DNA of 64,000 bases, from assembly GCA_034670405.1 (NCBI GenBank), contig JAXDDX010000002.1:4995001-5059000 (forward strand). The letters run 5' to 3'. Under the pieces are notes generated by a model. The model did no database searches. It worked only from the letters and a program-made list of their open reading frames with translations, and was not told where the DNA came from. Position 1 is the stretch's first letter. Each line of letters begins with the position of its first letter. Positions 45,329 through 58,165 of this stretch are shown here, piece by piece. The DNA comes from Hoplostethus atlanticus. Taxonomy: Eukaryota > Chordata > Actinopteri > Trachichthyiformes > Trachichthyidae. Made by a program: the position numbers and the translations under genes.

Positions 45329-48300
45329 TATACACACACTTTGGCAAAAAGTCAGTATTGAACAAGGGGTGATGCTTGCAGCTTTAGATAAATTCATACA
45401 CTCTTCATACACTCCAAAGGAGAAAAGACTGGCTCATATTTCATATCTTTAGACACAAAAAATTTTGATGCAGAGGCAATAATTGCTACAGTCTTTTCTT
45501 TGACTGTATCTTCCACAGATATCTGATGTGCTGGTCTATGTATCTTCCACAGATATCTGATGTGCTGGTCTATGTATCTTCCACAGATATCTGATGTGCT
45601 GGTCCATCACCCTATGCTAGCCGAGGGGTCGATACTGAGAGGACTGGCACTGTGGGCCCAGGGCGAGCACATACTGGCATCGCACTGGTCCGTCAGCGTA
45701 CCTTCTCACACCTAGGCCAAATCAAACAGACCATTTGCATGGTAGAAATTGCTCAGTCGCCAACATTGACCTTTTCCCTCTTGCTGTTCCACATTGTGTA
45801 GTTTCATACAGGTGACGTGCCATAACCCAGACATGGCGGAGTGCTATTCCCTCCTGGGACAGCTCTATTGGGACATGGGTGAAGAGTCCCGACGAGACCG
45901 AACCAAAGCCCATACAAACTTGCTTAGGGTTAGTACAACAAAGTTTTAATTTTTTATGGGTAAGTACCATTGTTATTGAAGAGTTTTATTCCAGAACACT
46001 CTATATCCATATGAAATATAGTATATTTAATTTAATATATTAATGAATAAATATTAATATATAAAATTATTACCTGAAATTCATGATTCAGTATCTAAAA
46101 TATAGGTGGTCCAGCCTGTAAAAGTGTAATAAACTAGTCAGTCAAAACCTCCGCTATACCTGTAGCCCAAGTGAAACAAAGAAATGGTCTGATCCCGTTG
46201 ACAACTCGACAGCCTATAGCGGACATCTTGGGGGCGGTGCGCGCTACCACAGTAGCAAGCACATTGGATTATGCTGCACGAGCTGTTTAGAGAAATCTGA
46301 CACGCACTGAACCCTGAGGTGGAAGTATAGGGACTAACTGACTGTTTTGTACGAACGTCAATGGAGTTTCGCCTGACATGCCGGGTCAACCTTTACATAT
46401 TTGTGTTAAAAGGGCTTACCTGCTATTCCTCAAAAGGTGTTAATATGTTTTACTCTTCTTGGTATGATTTTGTAAAGGAAAGTGTCACTTTTTTCAAGTG
46501 GTGGATATCTCATTTTTAATTTTTATTAGGCTGCAAAGCTAGACCCACACCATGGCTGTGTGTTCCGCTACCTTGGACATTACTACCGTGAGGTGTCAAA
46601 GGATCGTGGCCGGGCAAGAGGCTGCTATAAGAAGGCCTTTGAGTTGGACAACAGTGATGCTGAGTCTGGAGCTGCCTCTGTGGATCTCAGTATGGAGCAG
46701 GGGGATATGGTGAGTGGCCAGTGGCAAACGGGGACAAAAACAAACTTCAAACACAATGTTCAGAGTTTTCATATGTGTTTCTGGCACTCTTGCTACAGTG
46801 TTCTTATACTGGTTTCTCTCTTTCTCCCTGCCTCACCCCTTCTCCGTTTCTGCATGCCGTAGGACACCGCTCTGGCGATACTTCAGTCAGTGATAGTGAA
46901 AGCCACTCCAGGCTCGGCCAAGTGGGCCTGGATGAGACGAGGCCTTTACTACCTGAAGGTTGGACAGCATCCACAGGCTACTGCTGAGTAAGAATTTTAA
47001 ATTCTGAGACAACAATTTGGGGTAATTCTGCTCAGTATTGCTTCAATTATATTATATTGTTTTTTGTCATTTATTGCCCCTGTTTAGGTCTGTCAAGCTC
47101 ATATAATCCTGTTAGCCCTCTTGAAATGTATATATATATAATTTATTTGTTTTTAGTCTGCAGGCAGCTCTGAGGGCAGATCCAGAGGACTGGGTGTGTT
47201 GGGAATGTTTGGGTGAGGCCTACCTGAACCGACGGAGCTTCACAGCGGCACTAAAGGCCTTTGGCAAGGCCCATGAACTTCAACCATCCTCCATCTACAG
47301 TGTTTACCAGACAGCTGCAATCAAACAGACCCTGGGAAAGTTCAAAGAGGCTGCTGCAGAGTACTTGCAGATCACTGCACGGGAGGACTACGTCCCTGCT
47401 CTCAAAGGTAGGCATGTGACTCTGTGGCGCACACATAATTGCTTGTGTTGTCATTTCCTGCTTTTTTGATATTCTGTCATCTGTCAGGCTCGTACTTAAT
47501 TTGGAATTGTGATATGCTTTTATTGCTTTGCTTTTATGCTTTTATCTTTTATTGCCTATATCGAGTAGGTCATCTCTTCTCTGAGCTACTAGTGCTTATT
47601 TAATTTGTTTTCTGTGGTCTGTTGTTCAGGTCTAGGGGAGTGTCTACTCTCACTGGCGAAAGGTTTGATGGAAGATTACAGAGATGGAGGGGCCATAGAC
47701 CTCATCCAGCAGGCTATACAAAACCTTTTCAGGTAATGACTAGAAGTCTGTTTTGCTACCAAATCTCAATGTGAAACAAGGCTTCATCTGTGATCCATTA
47801 TATTGCAACATCAGACCGATGGCTTCCCTTGTTTCCCTATTCATCTATCCCTTCACCTCCCTCTCTGTCCTCTGCAGGGCAGTGGAGCTGCGTCCAGACC
47901 TATCCTGTTTGTGGAAGCTACTGGGAGATGCCTGCACAGCAGTCAGCATTGTGTCTCCATATAGAGCCGACGGTTCTAGTGCCAGGCCCGTTGGCTGGTT
48001 TAGAACCCACCACCGAGCACCACACTCTCAACCAGGCCCAGACACTCAAAGTCGGTGAGAGGTATGATTACCAACAGGCTATGACTTGACTGCCAGGGTG
48101 TCAGACCGGCCTAAACCAATGCTACTCTGCTAATCCTACATTTTCACTGTTGTCGACAGAAAATTGTTGGACTTTGCACTGTTAAAAAAAGTAAGGAAAA
48201 ATAGGAAAAGTGCCATTTACATTGAGTAGTTTTAGTGCCATAGCGGTCTTATTTGTCTCCTTTGGTACCATACCTGTCCCTGCTGGCTTTAGATAATATC

Positions 48301-51300
48301 TAGACATTGAATGGCTCTGTGTTTGTTCTGTAGGTGCTATGGCCGTGCTTTGAAGCTGATGCCTGAGGCTCCCAGCCTTTGGTATGACCTGGGACTCAAC
48401 TATCACCGTCAGGCCAGCCTTCCCTGCGCTGCAGAGGACGACCAGAACTCCCCAGCCCTGCTGCTGGAGAAGGCCCAGCAGGTAATTCTCAGTGCCCTGT
48501 ACAACAATTTAATAAATTAAGACATCTGCAAGACTTGAATATCCCAGATTGCCAAATCCTTGATTATTTTTATTATATATATATTTTTTTCTTCTCAGTG
48601 TTTGAAAAAGGCTATTATGATGGACAGTGGGAACTATAGCTACTGGAATGCCCTGGGAGTGACTGCCATAAGCAAAGGTAATAATATACTAACTCACTCT
48701 TGTAAATTATCTGTGTGGTCTATTTTTTATTGACCCAGTTCAGAAGAGTTAATTCCATTTGTTTCTTTTCATTTTCGTTCTCACACCAGGTCTTGAGAAC
48801 TTTGCGCTGGCTCAACATTGCTTCATCAAGTCAATACAAGCTGAGGCAAATGTAAGTATTGCAAATTAGTTTTTATACAGGTGGTGAATTGTGTTCCAAG
48901 ATAAAATGTTGATCCTTTTATTTTATTTTTTACTACCCAATAACAGAATGTCGTTGCCTGGACCAACCTTGGTGCCCTGTATTTGAAGAAGGAAACTATA
49001 GAGGTGTGTGTCACTGATAAATACTAAGACAGTAAAAGAAAACCAAAGTTGGTTGACCTCTGTATAGTTAATACTTTGCTCATTGTTTTCCTAGCTTTCA
49101 CACGAGGCTTTCAAGATCGCCCAGTCCTTGGAGCCGCTCTATGTCAACTGCTGGATTGGACAGGTACTGAAAGCTTTCTTAGATGAGTCTTCATCTTACA
49201 AAGACCTCTCACGACCTCTTTCTCTCTCTGTCTGTTTAACTATATTCTTTCCATCCCTTTGTGTTCCTACCAGGCACTGATAGCAGAGATGGTGGGAAGC
49301 TACGATACCATGGACCTCTTTAGGCACACCACTGAGCTCAGCACACATGTGGGTGACCTCTTAAAACCACCGTGGTTACTATTGTTAATCCCACCCATTA
49401 GCTAGCTAATGAGAATGAAATCTTCCCTACATGTCTCAGTCGCTCTCCTTAATCTTCTATTTTGAGCCTTATGCTGATCTTAATGAGCTATCATTAGGGA
49501 TGATAGTGTGATGAAACTGAAAATAAATTTTCCACCTACTTCATGTCATACTTCCCACGTTTCTCTGCTCTCGATCCCATCTGCAGACAGAGGGAGTGAA
49601 AGGCTATGCCTACTGGGTGTGTTCCACCCTGCTGGATAAGAGTAACAGAGACTCTGAGCTGTACCGATACAACATAGTCCAGATGAACGCGGTCTCTGCT
49701 GCTCAGGTGGCGCTCAGCAAGTACACAGGTACAGCGCGCATCTGTGTGGGAATGTGTGGTTGTGTGTGTACGCGCAAGCATGTAGGTAGTTAGGTCATGT
49801 GTTGGAGAGATGTGTGGTGACATGTCCTCTTCTTTGTCTCCTTCACAGAGAGGATCCAGTCTGACCCTGATGCCTTCATCATGCTGGGCTACCTGAACGA
49901 GCATCTGCAGATGAAGATGCAGGCTGTAGAAGCTTACCAAAGGTGTCTGTCTGAATGGCACTGAGTCTATCTCTCTGTTTCTTTCAGCCTATCTCTTAGA
50001 TTGAGGCACTATAGCAATAATTTAATGGGAGAAGAAAAAGTTGTACCTTTGTCTATAGAATAACTTACTTAATGGTTTAGCAATATTTATGTTTCTAATT
50101 CACTCCTATGTATTTTCTCAACTCTCTTTCCTCAGAGCTGTTGAACTACTTCGGGCCACGTCTTCTACAGACGAACTGGCTTTTGTGCTGGGCAGCTATG
50201 GCCGTGCATTATGGTAGGAACCAGCTGGCTTATTATCATTTTCTTTAACCGTCATTTGAAAATACAATTCATTTTCCTCACCCGATTAGTTACAAAAGAA
50301 TGATGTAAAGGTCCAGTAATTCGTTAACACACTATCCCACTGTGTTCTCCACAGCACCTCAGGCCAGTGGGAGGGGGCGGTGCGTGTTTACTCTTCCACT
50401 CCACTTCAGGAGTTCCATGATCTGGCTGGGCTGGCTCTAGCCTATTGCAGGGCAGGACTCATTGCGGATAGCATCAACGGTGAGGAGCCACCCTGAAATT
50501 AGATTGTGTGTGCACCCGAGTGACTTGTACAAGTTGACTCATGTTTCAGTGTGACCTTGGTGTGTATTTTGTTGATAAAATCAACTTTTCTGTGTGCATC
50601 CTCAGCCTATGGGCGTGCCCTGGCTGTGGCCCCCAGTGAGAAGGATAAGGCTTACATCTTGACAGCTCTGGCCCTGCTGCAGCATAGGCAGGGTAACCTG
50701 GACTCAGCCAAGACTCTGCTCTTCAAATGGTGAGTCCACCTGCTAATGTTGACGGTCTTAACCAAAATACCTAGCCAACCTGGCCATTGTTTCAAACTGC
50801 ACTAGTCAACTCAATGACAAGAAATAATTGCTTTTCTATTAGCAATACATTTTCCTTATGTTGGTATAATGTAAAGTAATAGAACAACTATGTGATACGT
50901 AATAGATCCCTGTAGGGCAATTCTCTTTTTGGTCAGCTACAGATCAGTGTCCCTGGGGTTGGTAGGGATTCAATGCCTGGCATGTGGTGGGTGCATGCAA
51001 GCATGTAAGCATTTGTCTAACTGTTTCATGTACCCTCTTGCCACAGCTCCATGTTGAAGGAGCCTATCCCAGAGTCTCTGCTGTGTCTGTGTGCCCTGGG
51101 TTTGGTCAACAACGATGCTACACTAGCTAGCGCTGCCCTGACAGAGCTGCTGAAGCAAGGCTCGGCCACTGGGGGCGCTGTGGAGCAGAGATGTCTGCTC
51201 ACTTGCACCCTGCTGGCCCTACAGGGCAACTACAACGCCGTGCAGCAAGAGGCTTCCAGAGCCGTACACAGGTACAAACGAGGCTACAAATTATTTGACC

Positions 51301-54300
51301 AAACGCCATTAACAGCTTCATTCATTTTACAGAAGACCCATTTTACATGAGAAAAAGGTTTCTGATCTAGTAATTCAAACTAAATCATTTATTGATCCCT
51401 CTTATGTAATACATCAATCTCTGAATACAATGATCAATGAAAAAAATCTCTCAAAATAGGACGTTTTCTCTGTATTGAGTCACATGTGTTCTTTTGCTCT
51501 TGCTGATTTCTGTAGTTGGCCTCCTTGTAATGTAATTATACTTTTATGATTCATAGTAAATGTATATACAAGATGCACATTCTGTAAAGTTTTTGACTGC
51601 ATGTTTATTTGGTTACTTTGTCCTCTTTCCAGCAATCCAGGCAACCCATCACTATGGGCCCTGCTGTCCAGACTGGTACCACAGTACTGCCCCAAGAAAG
51701 CCAATGTAATTCTGTACACACACAAACATACACAGCAAAACACACATGCACACCCTAAGCACAAAGCCAGGAAATCCTCCATAATATCATAAACAATTAT
51801 TGGAGCATACTCAGGATACACTCTTGCTGTTATACTGCCTGGACACAACATTATTCACTCGCCACGACCCTTCAAGTCCAGTATTGCTGTTGCTCATGCT
51901 TCTATCTGCTGTGTATTCCAGGGTGGAGCAATGGCGGGCCATGTTGCCTGTCTCTCCAGTATGACCCAGGGAAAAGTAAGTGTGTGTGATAACAGAATTG
52001 CGTTGAGTTTGGTGTGTCTTTGTCTGTTCTGTCTTTGTCTGTTCTGTTGACTTTTATTTTCCACTTCTTTCCTTCTCATTGTACGCCCCTCTAAGGCTTA
52101 GGCAATATCATAATTTCAATTATTAACACATTATAAATATGTCAACAGCCCAAAAAAAAAACTATTTTAGTACATGTCCCCAAACTGTCACATTTGAAGG
52201 TACAATGCTCCAGTGTTATGTACCCTGTACATAACATAACCAATGTACACTGATCTGACCTGTGTGTGCCTGCAGAGGGCGTTGCTGTACAGTGGAGTGA
52301 ACCAGCTGGCTAGTGGGAGACACTCTGGAGAGGACAGCCACAGGAACGCACTGAAGACCATGCAGAGAGCTGTGCTGCTCTGCCCTGGTAGACACACACA
52401 CACACACACACACACTTAAGACTCCCTTACATGTACGCAGACACACACACACACACACACACTTAAGACTCCCTCACGTACACACACCAACCAAAATAAG
52501 AGTGATAACAGTGATTATGCAATTGTGTGCTCCGTATCCATACCTGATGTGTCCTCCTTTTCCACTCCCCTCTCTCTCAGATGACCCAGCGGCATGGGCG
52601 GGATTAATGGCTGCCTGTCACACAGAAAACACTTCCTGTTTCCTTTCTGGCTCTGCTCCTCGCAGACAAGGACTGGAGCAGGTCCTGATGTCAGTGGTCT
52701 CTGAGAAAGGTAAGTGTGTGTGTGTGTGGGGGGGGGGGGTACTGTGTTTTAGTGTGTGTACTGTGTTTTAGTGTATGTAACTGACTCTGCCCTCTGTATC
52801 CCAGTGCGTAGCGTGGAGGATATAGAGCGCCCTCCAGCCCAGGCTCTGGAAGGCTGGGTACTACAACAGGCAGTGACTGGTCTCATGCTGGGGGGAGAAC
52901 TGGAGCAGGCTGAGGCCCTCTGCTCACAGGTGGAATACGAACACTGTACAGTACATACATTCACTGTACAGACTACATGAGGCTATAGATAAAAAAGATT
53001 TTACGTAAGACAAAATGCATTCAGATTTTACCTCACCCTCCTTCCATTTTTGCGTTCCTCATGCTCTCCTTCTGTTGTCCCAGGTGCTGAGTGTTTCTCC
53101 AGAGCACCCAGCGGTGGTGCTGTTGCTGAGACAGGTGCAGTGTCAGCGCCTCTTCTTGGACAATGGTGGTACTGCCCTCCCAGACACAGTGGTGGAGCAG
53201 CTCAGCAGCACTGTTATGGTTAACCCCACCAACCTGGGGGCATGGCATGTAAGTGGATACTCTTTTTAAGGGGTGTTATACCACACTTTCACCACGCCTA
53301 TATAGCAAGAACAACCACACCAACCAAATTCAACTATATCTCCATATAGAGAGGCCTGAAAATAGTATGAGTGCTAATGTAGCCTGGATAGTCACTGTTT
53401 TAAAAGGTTTTAAAAGGAGGCCATCTTGTACTGAAATCTTGTAGGCTAACTTACTTCTTGGTGTCCCTACATGTAACTTATCAATACTATTTAATAATTT
53501 TGAACTCCTTCCTATTGTTGAGTTGCACCCCATTGTGCCTCTCCGCTCTCTTCCTCCTTCTCCCAGTGGCTGGCTGAGGTGTATCGTAGCCAAGGCCTGC
53601 TGGTCCAGGCAGTCATGGCTTACAGACGGAGCCTGCAGCTTGCCTCCCAGCTTGGCCTCCACAGCAGCCAGGTGGCCAGCCTGCTCCGACTAGCCCTGCT
53701 GGCCCTAGGACCTTGCATGGTGAGTTACTGTATACGATATACCATGAATATCCAATAGGTCCGAAATATTTCTGATTAGGATAAAAAGACAGCAATCAGC
53801 AGGCTTTATTTCTGCAAAACTATGGCCACAAACAAGGACATTTGAAACACGTGAAAGATAGAAATACTGTATTTTTTTTTACACTTAGTTGGGATGTTTT
53901 TTGACTATGGTTTTATTTTGCCCTGACAGTGAACATGTTGTTTACAGACAGGGTAGACTAATATTGCTAGGCACACACACACCCGCACTAGTATGACTAG
54001 TATGACATCACATGGGCAGAGACAAGGTTGAGGAGATGAGAGATGGGTAAATATCCAGATGTGAAATTACAGGATCGGCAGTCAAGGCCACGTGGAAATG
54101 CAAACAGGACAAGAAGCAGCCATTGCGATTTATCTGCAGAGGACGTGTTTTTTAGTCCACTGCTCTCTGCACGGCCGAAACCCATAAAGGCTCAACAGAG
54201 TACATAATAATAATTTAAAAAATCCTTATTTGAGGTAAGCTAGCTCCATGGATATCATTTACCTTTCATTGCAGCTACTGCTCCTCTGAGACCAGTTGCT

Positions 54301-56327
54301 GACACGGAGTAGTCTTTGGTTTGTGTGCCATGTTAACAAACACACACACACGTGACTGTTTATAGTGTAGCAATATCGCTGCTACATTTCGTTTAATCGT
54401 TTAAGGTTAGAACTTGGAGGTTTATTTTTATTACCTGGTGCTCACCTGCATCTGTTTGTCACATCTCTTTTATTCAGTTCAATAAAGATGGACAGAATTC
54501 ATTTTGGATTTTTATCCTTAACCCTGTGTTGTGATGACCTCTCAGGCTGGTGTCCCAGGTAATGACTGGAAGGACCTGGTGCTGGAAGCCACGACTGAGG
54601 TGCTGAAGCTGGGCTCATCCCCTATGGCCCTTCTCTTCCAGGCCCTGCTACATTATACTACCAAGATGGCGGCTAGGTCAGTGCTTTTTATACTGTGCTT
54701 TTTTCCCCTGCTGCAAATGCACGTAGTTGTGTGTCTTGTTCTGGGTGGATACGCAAATGATTTTATCCTAATGGCCAAGTGTAATATAGCATCTATCTAT
54801 ATATCCATCTATATATCACAAAGTACCTGAAACTCTCCAGATTTATGCATCCTACTGCTATTACGCTTGGAACTGCAGAGCAATTTACACAGCAGAAGTG
54901 ATCCTATCTAGACATAATGGTTCTGCTGCTGCCTGACAGGACGCTGAAATGAAGTGCAAATTAGGTCTTCATAAAGCGGCTAATTGGATTGAGAAATACT
55001 GCTCGAACTCTTGTGTAGCGAGCGTAATCATAATATGGAAGACTCTTTCACGCCAGAGAAAAACGCGAGTGAAAAGCAGAGTGAACAATTGTGGACTTTC
55101 AACTTGGGCCCACGGGGAGAGGGGAGGTTGGAGCCTAACACATTTCCTGGTCATTTCCTGGTCAAATGGAAGATGCGTTGTCTCGGCCCCGTGGCAGTCA
55201 TTTATTGTTTCTGTGTGTGTGTCTTCCCCAGGGAAACCAGGCGTCTGTTGGAGAGGCTAGTGTACGTCTCCTCCCTGGACTACCCGAAGACGGTGGTGCA
55301 GGTGGCCAGCTGGTACCTCATTAGACACCTACACGCCAAAAATGACCAGGAGCTGATGGATGTGAGTACGCAGTCACCTCATATCTACCCTGGGACCACA
55401 TGAAACTTGTCGTGATGCTGTCGTAAGCCTATTTCCACAACAGCATTTCCTACAGAGTAGATATTTACTGGGCTTCTGTAAAGAACTGTGCTGCTCAAAG
55501 TTATACACATGCCTTTTAAGCCTAAAAATATTACTGAAATAGGCATATACTATTACTTATACTACTATTAATAAATCAAAACAATTAACTACTTTATCAC
55601 AAAACGTCATTTATAGCGGTAGGCTACCATACTAGTACAGCACAAGGCATCCAAGCAGTTCTGTTTGGTACTGAATTTGCACCAGGACCTGTATCCATGG
55701 CAACGAGATAAAAATGTGTGTTCCACTACATGCAGTGTCTTTTTTTTGGTCATATATTTTTGTAATTTTCATATTTTAGGCTTTAAAAATAGTATGAATT
55801 TAGACTCCTTTCCTTATAATTCCGACGTAATTTTCTTACCTGGCTTTTATTGGGCACCAGCCTTGATGTACACATAAAACACAAGACTCCCTGGCTGTGA
55901 GCCAGTCTTAAAAAGGTTTTACAGTATGTCAGAAGGGCAAGTCAAGAAAGTTTTGATGGATGCATGGAACGAGCTACACTAGCAGAGGGATGGAGAGGCT
56001 AGAATAATGATGATTGCTGAATATCATGACATTTATAAGTGAGCATAAATGACGAGATTGGTCGAGGTCAGACTGGTGACATGATCATAAAAAAATGTCA
56101 AACCATTTCTGTACTGTCTGTTAACTTTCACCACACTTTGATAGTGAACTTACTTTCTGTCCTGTTTTTGTTTGTGTTTGTAGACCCTTTTGGAACATGC
56201 CAAAGCAAATGGGAGATCAAAGATTGCTGGAGTTTTATTCGCTACTTACCTCGTCATCATCCTGAATCCCAACCACACACAGACCCATCAGGGGTTAGCT
56301 CACAACTGCATCTGCATGAAGACATGA
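41777..56327 (+). CDS. skic3: skic3 (ttc37), SKI complex TPR scaffold
   Basis: There are 40 coding exons starting at [19 protein letters not shown]: 41777-41866, 42004-42147, 42447-42538, 42657-42732, 42817-42963, 43597-43695, 43860-43968, 44095-44235, 44375-44473, 44711-44835, 45081-45167, 45587-45687, 45802-45928, 46530-46709, 46863-46987, 47157-47407, 47630-47732, 47878-48054, 48334-48481, 48599-48677, 48790-48851, 48947-49003, 49095-49163, 49274-49348, 49587-49728, 49849-49942, 50136-50213, 50355-50479, 50606-50729, 51047-51271, 51633-51705, 51922-51975, 52276-52387, 52581-52709, 52805-52929, 53084-53248, 53567-53719, 54546-54676, 55232-55361, 56184-56327. All are GT-AG and sum to 1588 aa (human 1564). 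TPR repeats run nearly end to end (for example [27 protein letters not shown]). The protein scaffolds SKIC2 helicase and SKIC8 and passes mRNA to the cytoplasmic exosome. Oddities are a triplicated acceptor before exon 12, a weak donor after it (gtccgt), two competing donors at exon 18, and a C-terminal tail longer than I recall for mammals. Confidence 0.95.
45294..45338. repeat. (TA)n microsatellite
   Basis: Alternating TA run with a short CA end inside the skic3 intron before exon 12. Confidence 0.9.
45507..45603 (+). repeat. 34-bp tandem triplication covering a skic3 splice acceptor
   Basis: The unit tatcttccacagatatctga plus 14 more bases occurs at 45507-45540 and 45541-45574. A third copy from 45575 matches for 29 bases before one difference. 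Each copy holds a pyrimidine/CAG acceptor (ending 45518, 45552, 45586) plus the first bases of exon 12. Only the third acceptor keeps the skic3 frame; use of either upstream one brings an in-frame TGA within about 14 codons. Confidence 0.93.
46070..46128. repeat. dispersed repeat fragment, copy 2 (skic3 intron)
   Basis: Closely similar to 40361-40421 in arsk (shared blocks ttacctgaa, ttcat, attcag, taaaatatagg, ctgtaaaagtg), in the same orientation. Unrecognised interspersed repeat. Confidence 0.6.
52389..52465. repeat. (CA)n microsatellite with duplicated flank
   Basis: Two CA runs, each followed by acttaagactccct and then similar sequence, lie just after the skic3 exon 33 donor; a local tandem duplication within the intron. 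Confidence 0.75.
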
Positions 56328-56617
56328 TTTATCTATCCACAGCCTGCCGAAAACATGAACTTAAGCCATCACTTTGTCTTAAACATTCAGGGAGTCTGTT
56401 CACTAAATATGGATTCATGTTGAATGTTTACAGAAGTGGAGAGATCTGAATGCAGTTGGGTTACAGGATAGTAATAACTATGGGTCCAATGATATCATTA
56501 TAATGTAAATTATCATTGACTTTAGACCAATTCAGTAAATAAGCAAAAGTCGGAAATGTTATTACATATTCTTCCAATACCACGACTTCACATAAAATAA
56601 CTCCACAGCCAGACTGG

Positions 56618-56623
56618 AATAAA
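56618..56623 (+). terminator. skic3: skic3 poly(A) signal
   Basis: AATAAA about 290 bases after the skic3 stop and about 170 bases from the stop codon of the converging gig2 gene. The two transcripts end close together and may overlap at their 3' ends. Confidence 0.6.
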
Positions 56624-56789
56624 AGTGTTTTACTTCAAATGCAAAGATTGTTTCCTCTTGATTTACACATGATCATAATGCTGATGTCAGAATACAAAGT
56701 GAATGTAGGAAAAAGCGTACTTGAATTTGATAGAAAACACAAATGCAGCATCGCCATGATTGAGGCTTCAAGGCTATTTCTTTCCTCTT

Positions 56790-57473
56790 TCACCCTCTAG
56801 CAGAACAGACATGCTTGGTCATGAGGATGCAGATGTTTTGTCCACAACCCCAGCACTGCTCCGTGGTGTGTGTGTGACCCTGCGCGGTCTTTCTCTTGCA
56901 GAGCGAACATGCGCCACCACCACTGCCAAGCGCTGCGTCTTTTCCTCCTCTCTGGGATCTGGGGCTGCTTGCCACAAGCTGTTGAAGCTCTGCCAGTACG
57001 GTGGCGTTTGGTGCCGCGGCAATGCCTGCGACTTCCACTCTCTGGGGGTCAAACACACAATCCTCCTCCATGCCGCTTTGCACAGCTTTCAATCCACACA
57101 TAGGAGGCACCCAGGCGGTGTCGTAGCCGTTTTGGTTCCAGGTCTTCTGCAATGGGTGGTTGTCCTTGTCAATACGTTTGACACGGCCAACACGCACACG
57201 CACCTCCAGATTTACCCGCTGACTGTGGTTCAACCCTACTGGGTATCGTTCAGCCTTCTTCTGATTGCGACTGACATACACTCCTTTTCCCAGCATGCCG
57301 TCTGTTGACTGCTTAAAGCCATTGGCAATGATGAGCCGTGCATTGGCAACGCTGGTGCCATGGTACATGGTATAGACACCTCGGTCTTTGGGCTCCTGAG
57401 ACTCTCCCAGCTGCCTGCTGCGAGGAGAGGCGTCATCGTAGGTCACCTCCCAGCCAAAGAACGACACTGACAT
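56790..57473 (-). CDS. gig2: gig2-like PARP-fold antiviral protein with Cys-rich tail
   Basis: A single coding exon of 227 aa starts MSVSFFGWEV. The start was chosen because a splice acceptor (ctgtag at 57478-57483) lies four bases upstream of it. Residues 33-145 match the GIG2 family (grass carp reovirus-induced gene 2), interferon-induced fish proteins with a PARP-like fold. Visible blocks are MYHGTSVANARLIIANGFKQ, LGKGVYVSRNQKKAERYP and TAWVPP. By analogy with the H-Y-E triad of ADP-ribosyltransferases, candidates are H38, Y66 and E137; activity is not shown. The tail 189-223 has CxxC (189, 192) and CxxC (207, 210) plus C215 and C223, a possible zinc-binding module. The gene converges on skic3 and has a noncoding upstream exon with an ISRE-like site. 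Teleosts usually carry several gig2 copies; which one this is remains open. Confidence 0.85.
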   Translation of the reverse strand: MSVSFFGWEVTYDDASPRSRQLGESQEPKDRGVYTMYHGTSVANARLIIANGFKQSTDGMLGKGVYVSRNQKKAERYPVGLNHSQRVNLEVRVRVGRVKRIDKDNHPLQKTWNQNGYDTAWVPPMCGLKAVQSGMEEDCVFDPQRVEVAGIAAAPNATVLAELQQLVASSPRSQRGGKDAALGSGGGACSLCKRKTAQGHTHTTEQCWGCGQNICILMTKHVCSARG

Positions 57474-58130
57474 CCTGCTACAGAAATGTGATGAAGCAAA
57501 CATTATCAGGATGCTTTTGTTTCAGCCGTTAACTGCCACATAGTGATGACCAGAGGGATAGCAAAAATAGTACAACATTAGAGCGGTAACTTTTTAGTTT
57601 ATTTGTGGACAGATGACAAACAATTATTGATATGATATAATGATATGATCAGAGAAGGCTGCTCTTTACTCATGTTAAAACATCACATCAATTGGTTTAT
57701 CAGTTGTGGGAGCTATAAAGTAGTTTTTGACTACGATTGACAGATTACAGTGTGGCTACTCCAAATAAAGCACGGATTTAAGAAATGACTCAAATGTAAT
57801 CCTTCAGCAAAATATCTAACAGTAGCCTGGCCGACATCAAGTAACTTTATTCTCCTCTAATGCCCCTTATTAATGCAGTGATGTAAATTAAAAGTGGGTA
57901 AAAACCTCCAGTCGGTGAAAGACACACACTGCTGCCAATAAATAAGTTATATTTTCAGAAAATCGTCATACGGCCTGCGCCAGTTTGACTCTACTGTCAT
58001 TTAAAAGGTAGGTGAACCGATTTGAGGTTTTACTCTTCACTACATCCCCGCATGATGGATTGAGGGTGGTTTTGTGTTAACCTTAACCTTAACAAGAAAC
58101 CTAATATTATTTTATCACAACAAATCTTAC

Positions 58131-58165
58131 CTTCAGCTTCGATTGATTTTCGCTCTGTCGTCTCA
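58131..58165 (-). other. gig2: probable gig2 5' noncoding exon
   Basis: On the - strand a clean donor (gaag/gtaaga, GT at 58130-58129) faces the acceptor four bases before the gig2 ATG. This would remove an intron of about 650 bases. The upstream limit is only a guess, set by the neighbouring ISRE-like site. Confidence 0.5.
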
